Assembly (NCBI RefSeq): GCF_000384315.1
Contig: NZ_ARVW01000001.1
Location: 6,386,157 to 6,450,156, forward strand
DNA from: Amycolatopsis nigrescens CSC17Ta-90
Lineage (GTDB): Bacteria > Actinomycetota > Actinomycetes > Mycobacteriales > Pseudonocardiaceae
DNA: 64,000 nucleotides
Direction: 5' to 3'
Each line of letters starts with the position of its first letter. Position 1 is the first letter of the stretch. Under the pieces are notes generated by a model, which saw nothing but the letters and a program-made list of their open reading frames with translations, ran no database searches and was not told the DNA's origin. Position numbers and translations under genes: made by a program. Positions 1 to 9,298 of this stretch are shown piece by piece.

Positions 1-77
1 TGCGGACCTTGTGCCGCGCTGGCCGGTGCGGTGACCGCGGAGAACGCCAAAAGGGCAGCAGCTATCGTAGTGAGCAT
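1..77 (-). CDS. Secreted DUF4360-like protein, cut by the left edge (signal peptide only)
   Basis: Only the first 25 codons are in the window. They read MLTTIAAALLAFSAVTAPAS followed by AAQGP, a classic Sec signal peptide with an AxA-type cleavage site. A strong ribosome site (GGAGG) lies 7 nt before the ATG. The first residues (MLTxIAAA) and the ribosome site closely match those of the next gene upstream on the same strand (267-893), so I infer a tandem paralogue of that DUF4360 protein. The body of the protein is outside the window, so the family call rests on the signal peptide and the position. Confidence 0.55.
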   Translation of the reverse strand, partial: MLTTIAAALLAFSAVTAPASAAQGP

Positions 78-266
78 TGAATTACCTCCGTGATTATGCC
101 AACTGACGGCGCCGTTCCCATTCATCGGCGCCGCGGGGCCGAGGGGGTATCAACAAACATCTCAGCGAGGGCACAGCTGAGCTTAAAAAGCGCGGCGGCC
201 GATCTTGTAGGTGAAGAGCGGTCGCCGCGCGTGTGCGGGTGAACTGAAGATCAGGAGATCAGGAGA

Positions 267-893
267 TCAGCTGCACTTCTTCCAGTGGAAGTGGTACTTG
301 GTGCTGACCCCGCCATCCGTGGAGTCCATCGTCACGAAACTGCTGCTGTTCCCCGACGAGCCTGCGCTCACCCGCAGTTCGGTGTTGACGTTGAGGTTGC
401 GTTCCTCGCCGCAGGGCGCGAAGACCAGGTGCGCGGTCTCCGTCTTGTCGGTGAACTGCCAGTTGTCGCTGTACGGCCCGCCGAACGGATGAGTGGAGCG
501 CGTTGTCGGCGACGTGCCCTGGATGTAGTAGCTGGCCTGCTGCACGGCCTGCGCGCCCTTGGCCAGATGGGCGAAACCGCGGTAGTCCGCCTGCGAAACC
601 GCGTAGGTGAAGCCCTGCGGAATGTGCAGCCGCAGGCCGAGCTGGCAGTTCTTGCGCAGGTCGGTGGGCTCGGAGCCTTCGCCTACCTGGGCGATGTAAT
701 CGCTGTAGGTCACCGTGAAGGCGGAGTTGTCGGTCGCGGTGGCGACCGCGGCCGTGCCGCGGGGGCAGCCCGAACCGTTGACCGTCACGACGTCGATGAC
801 GACCCGATCGGCGGGAGGGTCGGATTCCGCGGCGGCGGTTGGGGCGGTGAACATGGACAAGGCCATGCCGGCGGCGGCAATCATGGTTAGCAT
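267..893 (-). CDS. Secreted DUF4360 family protein
   Basis: About 208 residues with an N-terminal signal peptide (MLTMIAAAGMALSMFTAPTA, cleavage near AAAES). The mature part has the DUF4360 hallmarks: VTVNGSGCPRGT near the start, then FTVTYSDY, NCQLGLRLHIPQGF and a C-terminal KKCS. The Cys residues suggest disulphides outside the cell. DUF4360 proteins are small secreted proteins of unknown function found in actinomycetes and fungi. I chose the ATG at 893 because GGAAGG stands 7 nt upstream; a frame extending to 929 adds 12 residues ahead of the signal peptide and has no ribosome site. The partial gene at 1-77 appears to be a paralogue transcribed in the same direction. Confidence 0.8.
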   Translation of the reverse strand: MLTMIAAAGMALSMFTAPTAAAESDPPADRVVIDVVTVNGSGCPRGTAAVATATDNSAFTVTYSDYIAQVGEGSEPTDLRKNCQLGLRLHIPQGFTYAVSQADYRGFAHLAKGAQAVQQASYYIQGTSPTTRSTHPFGGPYSDNWQFTDKTETAHLVFAPCGEERNLNVNTELRVSAGSSGNSSSFVTMDSTDGGVSTKYHFHWKKCS

Positions 894-1160
894 GGAGTTA
901 CCTTCCAATAAATGACAGAATGACGGCACGGACGATCGAATTGTTGATGGAGCGCGGAGCGCGTGCGGTGTGCGTTATACGGGCACCGGTGTGGGTGACA
1001 GGCGGGGCCCTGGCCTAACTCTCGTCCTCGTCCGCCAGCCGAACAAGCCAGGTATCGACGGGTAGGGATACGTATCTATTGGGGCGGTGAAACGTTTCTG
1101 CGGCCAACTGGCCGCAGGGCAGCACCGGTACACCCATAAATTACGTACAGCGACCACTCA

Positions 1161-1210
1161 ACGTCGTGAGTGAAAAACGTTGCCAGGGCAACACTTTCCA
1201 CTCACGACGT
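1161..1210. repeat. 44-bp palindrome family, copy A (terminator-like)
   Basis: Inverted repeat whose outer arms are ACGTCGTGAGTG and CACTCACGACGT and whose inner arms are GTTGC and GCAAC around the loop CAGG. It has several mismatches (AAAACGTTGC against GCAACACTTT). It lies 4 bp beyond the stop of the choline oxidase gene, where it would end the choline operon transcript. Same family as 18885, 43261, 49320 and 55028. Confidence 0.85.
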
Positions 1211-1213
1211 CGG

Positions 1214-2761
1214 TCAGGCGTCTTCGGTGAGCAGCTGTGCCGCCTTCTCGCCGATGGCCATGGTGGTGATGCACGGGTTGACCGCGACCAGGAACGGCAT
1301 GGCCGAGCCGTCGGCCACCCGCAGGCCGTCCACCCCGCGCACCCGCAGCCTGGCGTCCAGTACCGCCAGCGGATCGTCGTCGCCGCCCATCTTCGCGGTG
1401 CACGAGGGGTGGTAGACGGTGTTGTGCGTCTTGCGCAGGTAGTCGGCGATCTCGTCGTCGCTGCGCACATCAGGGCCGGGCGCCAGCTCGGCACCGGCCC
1501 ACTCGGCCATCGCCGGCTGGGCCACGATCTCGCGGGCCAGCTTCACCCCGTAGGTCATCACCCGCATGTCGTGCGGATCGGTGAAGTAGCGCGGATCCAC
1601 CTTCGGCTTGTCCCGGAAGTCCCTGGTGCGCAGGCGGACCGTGCCGGTGGACCGGCTGCGGGTGACGTTCGGGGTGAGGCAGAACCCGTTCTCCGTGGTC
1701 GGGTAGCCGTGCCGCAGCGTGTTCAGGTCGAAGGGCACCGATCCGTAGTGGAACATCAGGTCCGGCCGGTCGAGTCCTGACTCGGTGCTGGTGAAGATGC
1801 CAATTTCCCACCATTGCGTGGAATTGGTGACCATCGGCCGTTTCGCGTCCCACTGGACCAGACCCTCCGGGTGGTCCTGCAGGTTCGCGCCGACCCCGGG
1901 GGAGTCCACCAGCACGTCCACGCCGACCTCGCGCAGATGCTCCGCCGGGCCGATCCCGGACAGCATCAGCAGCTTCGGCGTGTCGATCGCGCCGGAGCTG
2001 ACGACCACCTCGCGGCGCGCCCTGATGGTCCTGCTGTGCAGCTGGTCTTCGGTCAGGTACGCCACGCCGGTGCAGCGTTTGCCGTCGAAGGTCAGCTTCT
2101 TCGCCCGCAGCCCGGTGCGGACGTCCAGATTGGGCCGTTCGCCGATGATCGGGTGCAGGTAGGAAACCGAAGCGGAGGACCGGGTGCCGTCCTCGCGGGC
2201 GTTGATCTGGAACCAGTTCGCGCCGTGCGTGACGGTCTTGCCGGAGTTGAACTCGGTACGGGGGATACCGGCCTGCTCGCAGGCGGCCAGCAGGGCGACC
2301 CCGGTCGGGTCGTTCGGCGGCACCGAGCGGATGGTCACCGGCCCGGACCGGCCGTGGTGCTCGCCGGGGCCGTCGTTGGTCTCCAGCCGCCGGTAGAGCG
2401 GGAAGATGTCCGCGCTCGACCAGCCGGGCAGGCCGAGGGCGGCCCACTCGTCCAGGTCCTCGGCCGGTGCCCAGAAGGCGATGCAGGAATTGTGCGAAGA
2501 GCAGCCGCCGAGCACCTTTGCCCTGGCGTGGCGCAGGAAGGAGTTGCCGGACTCCTGCGGCTCGACCAGGTAGTCCCAGTCGTAGCCGGACTCCAGCAGC
2601 GCCATCCAGCGGTCCAGCTCCAGAATCGCCGGATCGTCCACATCGGACGGACCGGCCTCCAGCAGGCAGACGGTGACCGCGGGGTCCTCCGACAACCTGG
2701 CCGCCACCACCGAACCGGCGGTGCCCCCGCCGACGACCACGTAGTCGTACTCTTCGCTCAC
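1214..2761 (-). CDS. codA: Choline oxidase (GMC oxidoreductase)
   Basis: About 515 residues. A flavoenzyme that oxidises choline to glycine betaine with oxygen. The FAD-binding [16 protein letters not shown] opens the protein. GGCSSHNSC at residues 85-93 matches the choline oxidase site of covalent FAD attachment (H90 here; His99 in the Arthrobacter enzyme) with the active-site Ser92. YHP (H451) and VNP (N495) supply the catalytic His/Asn pair. Similarity as I recall the Arthrobacter globiformis enzyme runs almost end to end (for example [11 protein letters not shown] and MHYGS-type blocks), which favours an oxidase over BetA-type choline dehydrogenase. The motif is VNPC where the family usually has VNPN. 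The GTG start at 2761 overlaps the permease stop (GTGA), so translation is probably coupled; a longer frame to 3058 lies inside the permease gene and is rejected. Confidence 0.88.
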   Translation of the reverse strand: MSEEYDYVVVGGGTAGSVVAARLSEDPAVTVCLLEAGPSDVDDPAILELDRWMALLESGYDWDYLVEPQESGNSFLRHARAKVLGGCSSHNSCIAFWAPAEDLDEWAALGLPGWSSADIFPLYRRLETNDGPGEHHGRSGPVTIRSVPPNDPTGVALLAACEQAGIPRTEFNSGKTVTHGANWFQINAREDGTRSSASVSYLHPIIGERPNLDVRTGLRAKKLTFDGKRCTGVAYLTEDQLHSRTIRARREVVVSSGAIDTPKLLMLSGIGPAEHLREVGVDVLVDSPGVGANLQDHPEGLVQWDAKRPMVTNSTQWWEIGIFTSTESGLDRPDLMFHYGSVPFDLNTLRHGYPTTENGFCLTPNVTRSRSTGTVRLRTRDFRDKPKVDPRYFTDPHDMRVMTYGVKLAREIVAQPAMAEWAGAELAPGPDVRSDDEIADYLRKTHNTVYHPSCTAKMGGDDDPLAVLDARLRVRGVDGLRVADGSAMPFLVAVNPCITTMAIGEKAAQLLTEDA

Positions 2762-4290
2762 TTCTCCTCCTCCATGACGGTTTCGACGGGCTTGGCGGCG
2801 TGGTCGGCCAGCACGCCCACCTTGTGTCGTTGCACGAACCAGTAGTAGGCGAACCCGCCGACCGCGAAGACCGCCACGAACAGCACCGAACTCCACTGCA
2901 GGTACCAGTGGAACGGCTCGGTCGCGTTGTAGATCTCCTTGCGCGGCCAGGCCAGGTTGATCGTCATCGCGACGCCCCACAGCACCGCCAGCACGTTCAC
3001 CGGCAGGCCCCACCGGCCCAGCGAAAACCGCCCGGCTGGTGCGTTCTTCAGCGGCCACTGCCCGCGCACCCGCTTGACCAGCATCGGCACCGTGACCAGC
3101 AGGTAGGCCAGGTAGATCAGGATGATCGCCAGGCTGGTCACCGCGGAGAAGATCTGCGGCGAGTTGATGTTCACCACCAGCAGCGCGATCGCGATGACGC
3201 CGATGATGATCGCCGGCAGCACCGGGGTGCCGGTCTTCTGGCTCACCTTCGCCAGTTTCGACCCGGCGGGCAGCGCGTTGTCGCGGGCCATCGCGAAGGC
3301 GATCCGGATGGCCGCGGTGTGCACCGCCAGCACGCAGACCGTGATCGCGATGAACACGATGAACAGGAACATCCGGCCGATCGTGGAGCCGAGCGCGTCG
3401 GTGAGCACGAACTGCAGGCCGACCGTGCTCAGCTCGGGCGCGTTGATGTCCTTGACCGCCATCAGCGCGAACAGGATGATCAGCCCGCCGAGCAGGAAGG
3501 ACGCGAGCAGCGCGCGCAGGATCGCCTTGGGCGCGTTGCGGTGCGGGTCCACCGACTCTTCGCCGAGTGACGCGGCCGTGTCGAAGCCGTACATCACGTA
3601 GGACGAGGCGATCGCGGCGATCAGGAACGCGCCGAGGTAGCCGGTGGAATGGTTAGCGCCGGTGCCCAGTGTTTCGGTGACCACCTCCGGGCCCCTGGTG
3701 AAGTGCGCGGCCAGGAAGATCACCAGCAGCACCGCGAAGATCAGCTCGATGGCCACCCCGGCGCTGTTGATCCTGGCCATCAGCTTCACCCCGAACGCGT
3801 TCACCAGCGTGGTGAACAGGATCAGCAGGCTGGCCAGCAGTACGCCGTTCGCCGCGTCGGAGGTCCCGCTCCCGTCCCCGATGAACTGGAAGAAACCGGA
3901 GATCTGCGGCAGGGTCCGCTGATACGCCAGCGCGGTGGCCGAAATGGACACAATGGACGCCAGCAGCATCATCCAGCCCGCCAGCCAGGCCACGTGCGGG
4001 TTGCTCAGCTTCTTCGCCCAGTTGTAGACCGAGCCGGCGACCGGGTAGTGCGCCGCCAGCTCGGCGAACGAGAGCGCCACCATGAGCTGGCCGCCGAAGA
4101 CCAGCGGCCATGACCACCAGTAGGCCGGCCCGCCCTGGGACAGTCCCAGATAGGACAGCTGGAACACCCCGGTCAGCACCGAGATGTAGCTGATCCCGGC
4201 GGCGAAGGTGTGGAAGCTGCCCAGGGTGCGCTTGAGCTGGTTGGTATAGCCGAAATCGCTGAGTTCCTTGTCGCCCGACGCCGTGGTCAA
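2758..4290 (-). CDS. APC family permease of the choline operon
   Basis: About 510 residues and roughly 12 hydrophobic helices, a typical amino acid-polyamine-organocation transporter. The N-terminal block ([14 protein letters not shown], then [14 protein letters not shown]) resembles actinobacterial APC permeases annotated as amino acid or GABA permeases. It sits between betaine aldehyde dehydrogenase and choline oxidase and overlaps the latter by 4 bp, so I infer uptake of choline or betaine aldehyde precursors; the substrate is not shown by the sequence. Start: TTG at 4290, with GAGG 7 nt upstream, encoding [13 protein letters not shown]. The open frame runs on to 4578 into the upstream gene without a ribosome site. 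Confidence 0.8.
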   Translation of the reverse strand: MTTASGDKELSDFGYTNQLKRTLGSFHTFAAGISYISVLTGVFQLSYLGLSQGGPAYWWSWPLVFGGQLMVALSFAELAAHYPVAGSVYNWAKKLSNPHVAWLAGWMMLLASIVSISATALAYQRTLPQISGFFQFIGDGSGTSDAANGVLLASLLILFTTLVNAFGVKLMARINSAGVAIELIFAVLLVIFLAAHFTRGPEVVTETLGTGANHSTGYLGAFLIAAIASSYVMYGFDTAASLGEESVDPHRNAPKAILRALLASFLLGGLIILFALMAVKDINAPELSTVGLQFVLTDALGSTIGRMFLFIVFIAITVCVLAVHTAAIRIAFAMARDNALPAGSKLAKVSQKTGTPVLPAIIIGVIAIALLVVNINSPQIFSAVTSLAIILIYLAYLLVTVPMLVKRVRGQWPLKNAPAGRFSLGRWGLPVNVLAVLWGVAMTINLAWPRKEIYNATEPFHWYLQWSSVLFVAVFAVGGFAYYWFVQRHKVGVLADHAAKPVETVMEEEK

Positions 4291-4333
4291 AGGAGTTCCT
4301 CTCAGTATGGGGACCGGGATCTGACCTTCCTGC

Positions 4334-5809
4334 CTACTTCTCGCCGGAGAACCACCGCAGCGGACCGGGCCGCAGGTTCTGGTAGATGTGCTTCGCCTCC
4401 TGGTACTCCGCGAGCCCGGTCGGGCCGAGCTCGCGGCCGAACCCGGACTGCTTGTAGCCGCCCCATTCGGCCTGCGGCAGGTACGGGTGGAAGTCGTTGA
4501 TCCAGATCGTGCCGTGCCGCAGCCGGTTGGCCACCCGCTGCGCCCTGGACGCGTCGTTGGTGAACACCGCGCCGGCAAGGCCGTAGTGGGTGTCGTTGGC
4601 GATCCGGACGGCGTCGTCCTCGTCGGTGAAGGTCTCCACGGTCAGCACCGGGCCGAAGGACTCTTCGCGCACTGCGGTGCTGCCCTGGCGCACGTCGTCC
4701 AGCACGGTCGGCAGGTAGAAGTAGCCGTCCTTGAACCGCTCGTCTGCCGGACGGCGGCCGCCGGTGCGCAGCACGGCACCTTCTTCGATCGCGGTGGCCA
4801 CGTACTGCTCCACCTTTTCCCGGTGTGCGGCGGAGATCAGCGGCCCGGTCTCGGCGTCCGGGTCGAACGGCCCGCCCAGCCGGATCAGCTCGGCGCGGCG
4901 CACCACCTCGGCCACGAACTCGTCGTGGATCTCCCGCTGCACGATCAGCCGGGCGCCGGCCGAGCAGACCTGCCCGGAGTGCAGGAAGATCGCCGTGATC
5001 GCGTAGTCCACCGCGGTGTCGAAGTCGGCGTCGGCGAACACCACGTTGGGATTCTTGCCGCCCAGCTCCAACGCGACCTTCTTGACCGTGGCCGCGGCGG
5101 CGGCCGCGATCACCTTGCCGGTGGCAAGGCCGCCGGTGAACGAGACCAGGTCCACGTCCGGATGCTCGGACAGCGGCGCGCCGGCGGCGGGCCCCGCGCC
5201 GAGCACCAGGTTCGCCACCCCGGCCGGCACCCCGGCGTCGGTGAGCAGGCTCATCAGCAGCACGCAGGTGTGCGGGGTCAGCTCACTGGGCTTGAGCACG
5301 AAGGTGTTGCCCGCGGCCAGCGCCGGCGCCACCTTCCACACCGTCTGCAGCAGCGGGTAGTTCCACGGGGTGATCAGCCCGCAGACGCCGACCGGCTCGT
5401 AGACCACCCGGCTGAACGCGTCCGGGTTGCCGGTGTCCACCACCCGGCCGGCGTCCTGTCCGGCCAGCTTCCCGAAGTAGCGGAAGCAGGCCGCGATGTC
5501 GTCCATGTCGTATTCGCTTTCCACCAGCCTCTTGCCGGTGTCCAGCGACTCCGCGCGCGCGAAGGTGTCCTTGCGCTGCTCCAGCAGTTCCGCGGCGCGC
5601 AGCAGGATGTCGCCGCGCTCGGGGGCCGGGGTGGACGGCCACGGGCCGGTGTCGAAAGCGGCCCGTGCAGCTGCGATCGCCGCTTCGGTGTCCTCCCTCG
5701 TGCCCTCCGCGACCTCCGCCACCAGTGAACCGTCCGCGGGGCACCGGATCTCCCGTGTCCCGCCGGCCCGCGCGCCGACCCATTGCCCGCCGATGAAGAA
5801 GTCCGCCAT
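4334..5809 (-). CDS. betB: Betaine aldehyde dehydrogenase
   Basis: 491 residues, full length for the NAD(P)-dependent aldehyde dehydrogenase family. Visible signatures are the PWNYPLLQ cofactor loop, ALELGGKNPNVVF with the catalytic Glu, and SGQVCSAGARL with the nucleophilic Cys. It would oxidise betaine aldehyde to glycine betaine, the osmoprotectant. First gene of betB-permease-codA on the minus strand; 43 bp separate it from the permease. GGAG lies 8 nt before the ATG. The specific substrate is inferred from the adjoining choline oxidase; sequence alone supports the ALDH family. Only 59 bp separate it from the acyltransferase upstream, so whether it has its own promoter is unclear. Confidence 0.85.
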   Translation of the reverse strand: MADFFIGGQWVGARAGGTREIRCPADGSLVAEVAEGTREDTEAAIAAARAAFDTGPWPSTPAPERGDILLRAAELLEQRKDTFARAESLDTGKRLVESEYDMDDIAACFRYFGKLAGQDAGRVVDTGNPDAFSRVVYEPVGVCGLITPWNYPLLQTVWKVAPALAAGNTFVLKPSELTPHTCVLLMSLLTDAGVPAGVANLVLGAGPAAGAPLSEHPDVDLVSFTGGLATGKVIAAAAAATVKKVALELGGKNPNVVFADADFDTAVDYAITAIFLHSGQVCSAGARLIVQREIHDEFVAEVVRRAELIRLGGPFDPDAETGPLISAAHREKVEQYVATAIEEGAVLRTGGRRPADERFKDGYFYLPTVLDDVRQGSTAVREESFGPVLTVETFTDEDDAVRIANDTHYGLAGAVFTNDASRAQRVANRLRHGTIWINDFHPYLPQAEWGGYKQSGFGRELGPTGLAEYQEAKHIYQNLRPGPLRWFSGEK

Positions 5810-5868
5810 CTACCCCGCTCCAGTTTGGACACTGTGCACCCTCGAGCGCACCTTCTGAAGCGGGGATC

Positions 5869-7035
5869 TTACGCGCTCGCGCGCGCGACGCCGGTTTCGT
5901 AGTAATCCCGCGCACGTCCGTTCGAGTCGAACGCGGCGGCGATCTTCATCCCGGTCTTCTCGATCGCCTGGTAGCTCAGCAGGGCGACCGGGATGGCCAC
6001 CACCAGCAGCAGCACCGCGGTCACCCCGAAGGCGGACGCGGTCGAGCCCGACGGCAGCAGGCCGATGCCGTCCAGCGCGCGCAGCACCGGCTCGTGCCAC
6101 AGGTACAGGCTGTAGCTGGCCAGGCCGACGGTGACCAGCGGCCGCCAGCTCAGGAACCTCGGGGCGGGCACCGGGCTCAGCGTGGTGCTGGCGATCACCA
6201 GCGCGCAGCCGGCCGCGACCACGGTGTTCACGAACACGGCGGGCTCGTCGCCGGGCGGCCTGGTGGCGTGGGCAAGCACGATCACCGTCGCGCCGAGCAG
6301 CGCCGAGCCCGCCCGCCACCAGCGGGTGGTGAGCTGCACCCCGGCCGCGGCGGCCACCGCCATCAGCAGCCCGATCGCGAACAGATCGAGCTTCGCCAGC
6401 GGACCGAACCAGGTGGACCAGGACGTGACGGGCCGGTCCCAGACATAACGGGCGAGCACCTTGAAGCCGAGGCTGATCACCAGCAGCGTGCCGGCGCCGC
6501 CGATCAGGACGGCCAGCTTCGCGGCCCGGCCGGTGAGCCTGCCGCAGACCCGGTACGCGACCGCGCCGAGAACGGCCAGCAGCAGGTAGAAGTGCATCTC
6601 GTCGGCCAGCGACCAGGCCGGCCCGTTCGTCCAGAAGATGTAGTCGTCGCTGTAGACGTGGGTGAAACTCAGGTGCAGCAGCAGATCCTGCCAGTGCCCC
6701 GGCAGTTCCGGGTTGGTCACGCACCACACCACGAACACCACGATGAAGTACGCCGGCACCAGTCGGGAGACGCGCTTGATCAGGAACGCCCTTGCCGGCC
6801 GCGGTGACGACAGGCCCAGCGCGGCACGGGCCACCGGCAGGCCGAGCAGCAGCCCGGACAGCACGAAGAACATGGCCACGAACATGTCCGTGCCCATCAT
6901 CAGCTCGTGCCAGATGGTGCCTTCCAGCGGCCAGTGGCGGCCGCGGCTGAACTGGTAGGCGTGGAAGGTGGCGACCGCGATCGCGGCCAGCGCCCGGTAG
7001 ACGTCGAGCTGGTAGCGCTGCTTGGCCTCGGTCAC
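5869..7035 (-). CDS. Acyltransferase 3 family membrane protein (OafA/YrhL-like)
   Basis: 388 residues, about ten membrane helices. The N-terminus YQLDVYRALAAIAVATFHAY is the usual acyltransferase-3 opening with the conserved catalytic His in the first helix, and WSLADEMHFYLLL is the second hallmark block. Such proteins O-acylate sugars of polysaccharides, lipids or antibiotics at the inner membrane. GTG start at 7035 overlaps the stop of the glycosyltransferase (GTGA), so the two are translationally coupled and I infer that it decorates the polymer made by that enzyme. Confidence 0.85.
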   Translation of the reverse strand: MTEAKQRYQLDVYRALAAIAVATFHAYQFSRGRHWPLEGTIWHELMMGTDMFVAMFFVLSGLLLGLPVARAALGLSSPRPARAFLIKRVSRLVPAYFIVVFVVWCVTNPELPGHWQDLLLHLSFTHVYSDDYIFWTNGPAWSLADEMHFYLLLAVLGAVAYRVCGRLTGRAAKLAVLIGGAGTLLVISLGFKVLARYVWDRPVTSWSTWFGPLAKLDLFAIGLLMAVAAAAGVQLTTRWWRAGSALLGATVIVLAHATRPPGDEPAVFVNTVVAAGCALVIASTTLSPVPAPRFLSWRPLVTVGLASYSLYLWHEPVLRALDGIGLLPSGSTASAFGVTAVLLLVVAIPVALLSYQAIEKTGMKIAAAFDSNGRARDYYETGVARASA

Positions 7036-9023
7036 GCCCGCTCACCAGCCCGCTGCGGCACCTGCCTCGGCGTGATCGCCCACTTGCGCTCGCCGGTGAG
7101 CTCCTTGACCTGCGCGACCCTGGCCACGTGGTTCTTGAACTCGGTGTAGAACACCGTGGAGATCAGCAGGTACACCCGGAACCAGCCGGGATGACGGCGG
7201 ATCTCGGGCGCGGCCAGCCGCCAGGCGAACAGCACCTGGGCCGGTCCGGACGACAGGGTGTAGAGCGTGCACAGCACGAAGACGGGGACCAGCCAGTCGG
7301 TCCGGCCGAGCCCGCCGTCGCGCCAGGCGATGAACCCGATCACCGGCAGCATCTGGATCGCGATCCACGGGTAGATCTCGCGCCAGCCGAGCAGGAAGGT
7401 GAGCCCCAGCTTGTTGCGCGGGGTCAGCTCCTCCGACCGCAGCGCGGTCCGCAGATGCCGGCGGGACACCTGGAACCAGCCCTGCGCCCAGCGCACCCGC
7501 TGCTTCCACAGCGCGGAGAGGGTGGCCGGGGCGAGTTCCCTGGACAGCAGCCCGGGGTCGTTCACCACCGTGCGGCCCGACAGCAGCACCCTGATCGAGG
7601 AGTCGATGTCCTCGGTCAGCATCTCGCCGCGCATCCGGGTCTCGTGCAGCACCTGGGTGCGCCAGAAGCCGTTGGAGCCACCGAAAAGCCCGAACCCGTG
7701 CAGTTTCGCGCGGCCGGGGTGGTTCACCGCGTAGATGGACTCGAACTCCACCGCGACCATCCTGGACACCCAGGACGCGTCCCCGTTGCGGATCACGCAG
7801 TGGCCCTGCACCACGTCGGCGCCGTGGGAGAGCCAGCGCCACGCCCGGCCGAACGCGTCACGGGCCGGGTGGTGGTCCGCGTCGAACACGCCGACGAACT
7901 CGCCGGTGACGATCTCCAGTGCCGCGTTCACGTTCTGCGCCTTGGAGGTGGAGTACGGCACCTTCATCACCACCAGCCGGGAATCGGTGGCGGCCAGCGC
8001 GCGCAGGTCGTCCTCCACCGGCATCGGCTTCGGCGTGTTGTAGGCCAGGATCACCTGCAGCGGCCCGTCGTACTCCTGCTCCAGGAAGGACCGCAGGGTG
8101 TCCACGATGGTGGCCGCCTCGTTCGGCAGGTAGGCCGGGATGATCGCGGAGGCGGCCGGTTCCGGCGCGGCCGGCTGCGCCGGCGGGCGTTCCGGGTCCA
8201 GCGCGTAGAAGTTCTCCACCCAGATGATCAGCGCGGTGATCACCAGCGACGCGGTCACCACCAGGTAGGCGGTGGTGCCGAGGTCGATCCCGGCGCGGTG
8301 CGCCAGCACCAGCCCGGCGAACGGCGCGAGCACGCCGATCACCAGGGTGGCCAGCGACTGCAGGGTGGTGCGCAGCGGCCCGCCGGACCGGCGCGCGGCG
8401 CGCTGCCGCTCGCCGGAGTTCCACTTGCGCGGGATCAGGTCCACCTGCCCGGTGGCCAGCTCCACCGCCTCGGTAGCGCGGGCGACCAGGGTGGCGGGGT
8501 CCATGCTGATCGGCCGGTCCGCCGCGTCCGCCCAGCCGATCACCGGGGTGATCGTCAGGTGCTCGTCGCCGAGCTGCACCGGCAGCCTGGCCAGCCGGGT
8601 GGCGATGCTCTCCAGCCTGGCGCGGACCTGCCATTCGGCGGCCCCGCGCAGGGTGAGGATCACGCCGCCATGATCGTCGGGCGTGATCCGTTCCTGTTCG
8701 GACAACTCGGTGCGCAGGATCCAGGCGACCTGCTCCAGCACCCGGTCCACCCCGCGGCGGCCGAAGCGGGACTCGATCCTGGGCGCCTCCACGAACCGCA
8801 CCACGGCCACGTTCGGCGGGCGTCTCCTGGCGGCCGGTCTGCTCAGCACCCGCAGCGTGTGCTGGTGCCAGTGCTCGTTTTCGGCGAAGGCCGACGGCGC
8901 GGGTCTCGCCATCGGGATGATGCTGGTCTCGTCCTTGGCGCCGTTGCCGTGGAGCTCGCCGGGTCGGGATTCTCGAGTGCTGATTTCGATCGACGGCTGA
9001 ATGAACGGCACGTTCGGCGACAC
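7032..9023 (-). CDS. Membrane family 2 glycosyltransferase with an N-terminal degenerate GGDEF-like domain
   Basis: 663 residues. Residues about 225-275 form two membrane helices; about 290-520 are a processive GT2 domain with DADHH near 379 (metal-binding DxD), TED near 480 and QRVRW near 510 (the QxxRW motif of cellulose and hyaluronan synthases); more helices follow to about 620. Before this, residues about 69-205 resemble a GGDEF (diguanylate cyclase) fold: VAVVRF, then RFGRRGVDRVLEQVAWILR, a GG turn in DDHGG, LTITPVIGWADA and ATEAVELA. The GGDEF signature itself is lost, so no cyclase activity is expected; a sensing role is my inference. Coupled to the acyltransferase downstream. Start uncertain: GTG at 9023, a second GTG 12 nt further in, or ATG of MARPAPSAF are all possible, with weak ribosome sites. 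Confidence 0.8.
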   Translation of the reverse strand: MSPNVPFIQPSIEISTRESRPGELHGNGAKDETSIIPMARPAPSAFAENEHWHQHTLRVLSRPAARRRPPNVAVVRFVEAPRIESRFGRRGVDRVLEQVAWILRTELSEQERITPDDHGGVILTLRGAAEWQVRARLESIATRLARLPVQLGDEHLTITPVIGWADAADRPISMDPATLVARATEAVELATGQVDLIPRKWNSGERQRAARRSGGPLRTTLQSLATLVIGVLAPFAGLVLAHRAGIDLGTTAYLVVTASLVITALIIWVENFYALDPERPPAQPAAPEPAASAIIPAYLPNEAATIVDTLRSFLEQEYDGPLQVILAYNTPKPMPVEDDLRALAATDSRLVVMKVPYSTSKAQNVNAALEIVTGEFVGVFDADHHPARDAFGRAWRWLSHGADVVQGHCVIRNGDASWVSRMVAVEFESIYAVNHPGRAKLHGFGLFGGSNGFWRTQVLHETRMRGEMLTEDIDSSIRVLLSGRTVVNDPGLLSRELAPATLSALWKQRVRWAQGWFQVSRRHLRTALRSEELTPRNKLGLTFLLGWREIYPWIAIQMLPVIGFIAWRDGGLGRTDWLVPVFVLCTLYTLSSGPAQVLFAWRLAAPEIRRHPGWFRVYLLISTVFYTEFKNHVARVAQVKELTGERKWAITPRQVPQRAGERA

Positions 9024-9225
9024 CCCCGGTTAGTCGGTAATCCGTCCGGGCGTCACGCTACGAGGGGTGAGTGCAGGGTTGGCTAGAGTCACACCTTCAA
9101 GTGAGACAGGCTTCACATACTATCGGATTGGCGTGTTTATTTCTAACGGTTGAACGCTGTGTGACCAACGCATGCGCCGCCGCCATGGCCTGGCCGAGCA
9201 TGCGCCCCGCCGTCCGGCCGGACTT

Positions 9226-9260
9226 GCTGCTCCGTAGACTGGTCCGCTGCTCCGTAGACT
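9226..9260. repeat. 15-bp direct repeat upstream of dxs
   Basis: GCTGCTCCGTAGACT occurs at 9226-9240 and again at 9246-9260, 20 bp apart, 39 bp before the dxs start. Each unit ends in TAGACT, which fits the actinobacterial -10 pattern TAnnnT, so this may be a duplicated promoter core. A separate possible promoter (TTCAAG, 16 bp, TACTAT) is at 9096-9123. Both promoter readings are guesses. Confidence 0.6.
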
Positions 9261-9298
9261 GTGCGAGTGATCGGCGTGGCGACCAGGCGAGGTGGAGT

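Noticed and set aside
7128..9086. Open frame of about 650 codons on the plus strand opposite the glycosyltransferase
   Set aside because: Same antisense artefact; low-complexity product while the minus-strand frame has clear GT2 motifs.
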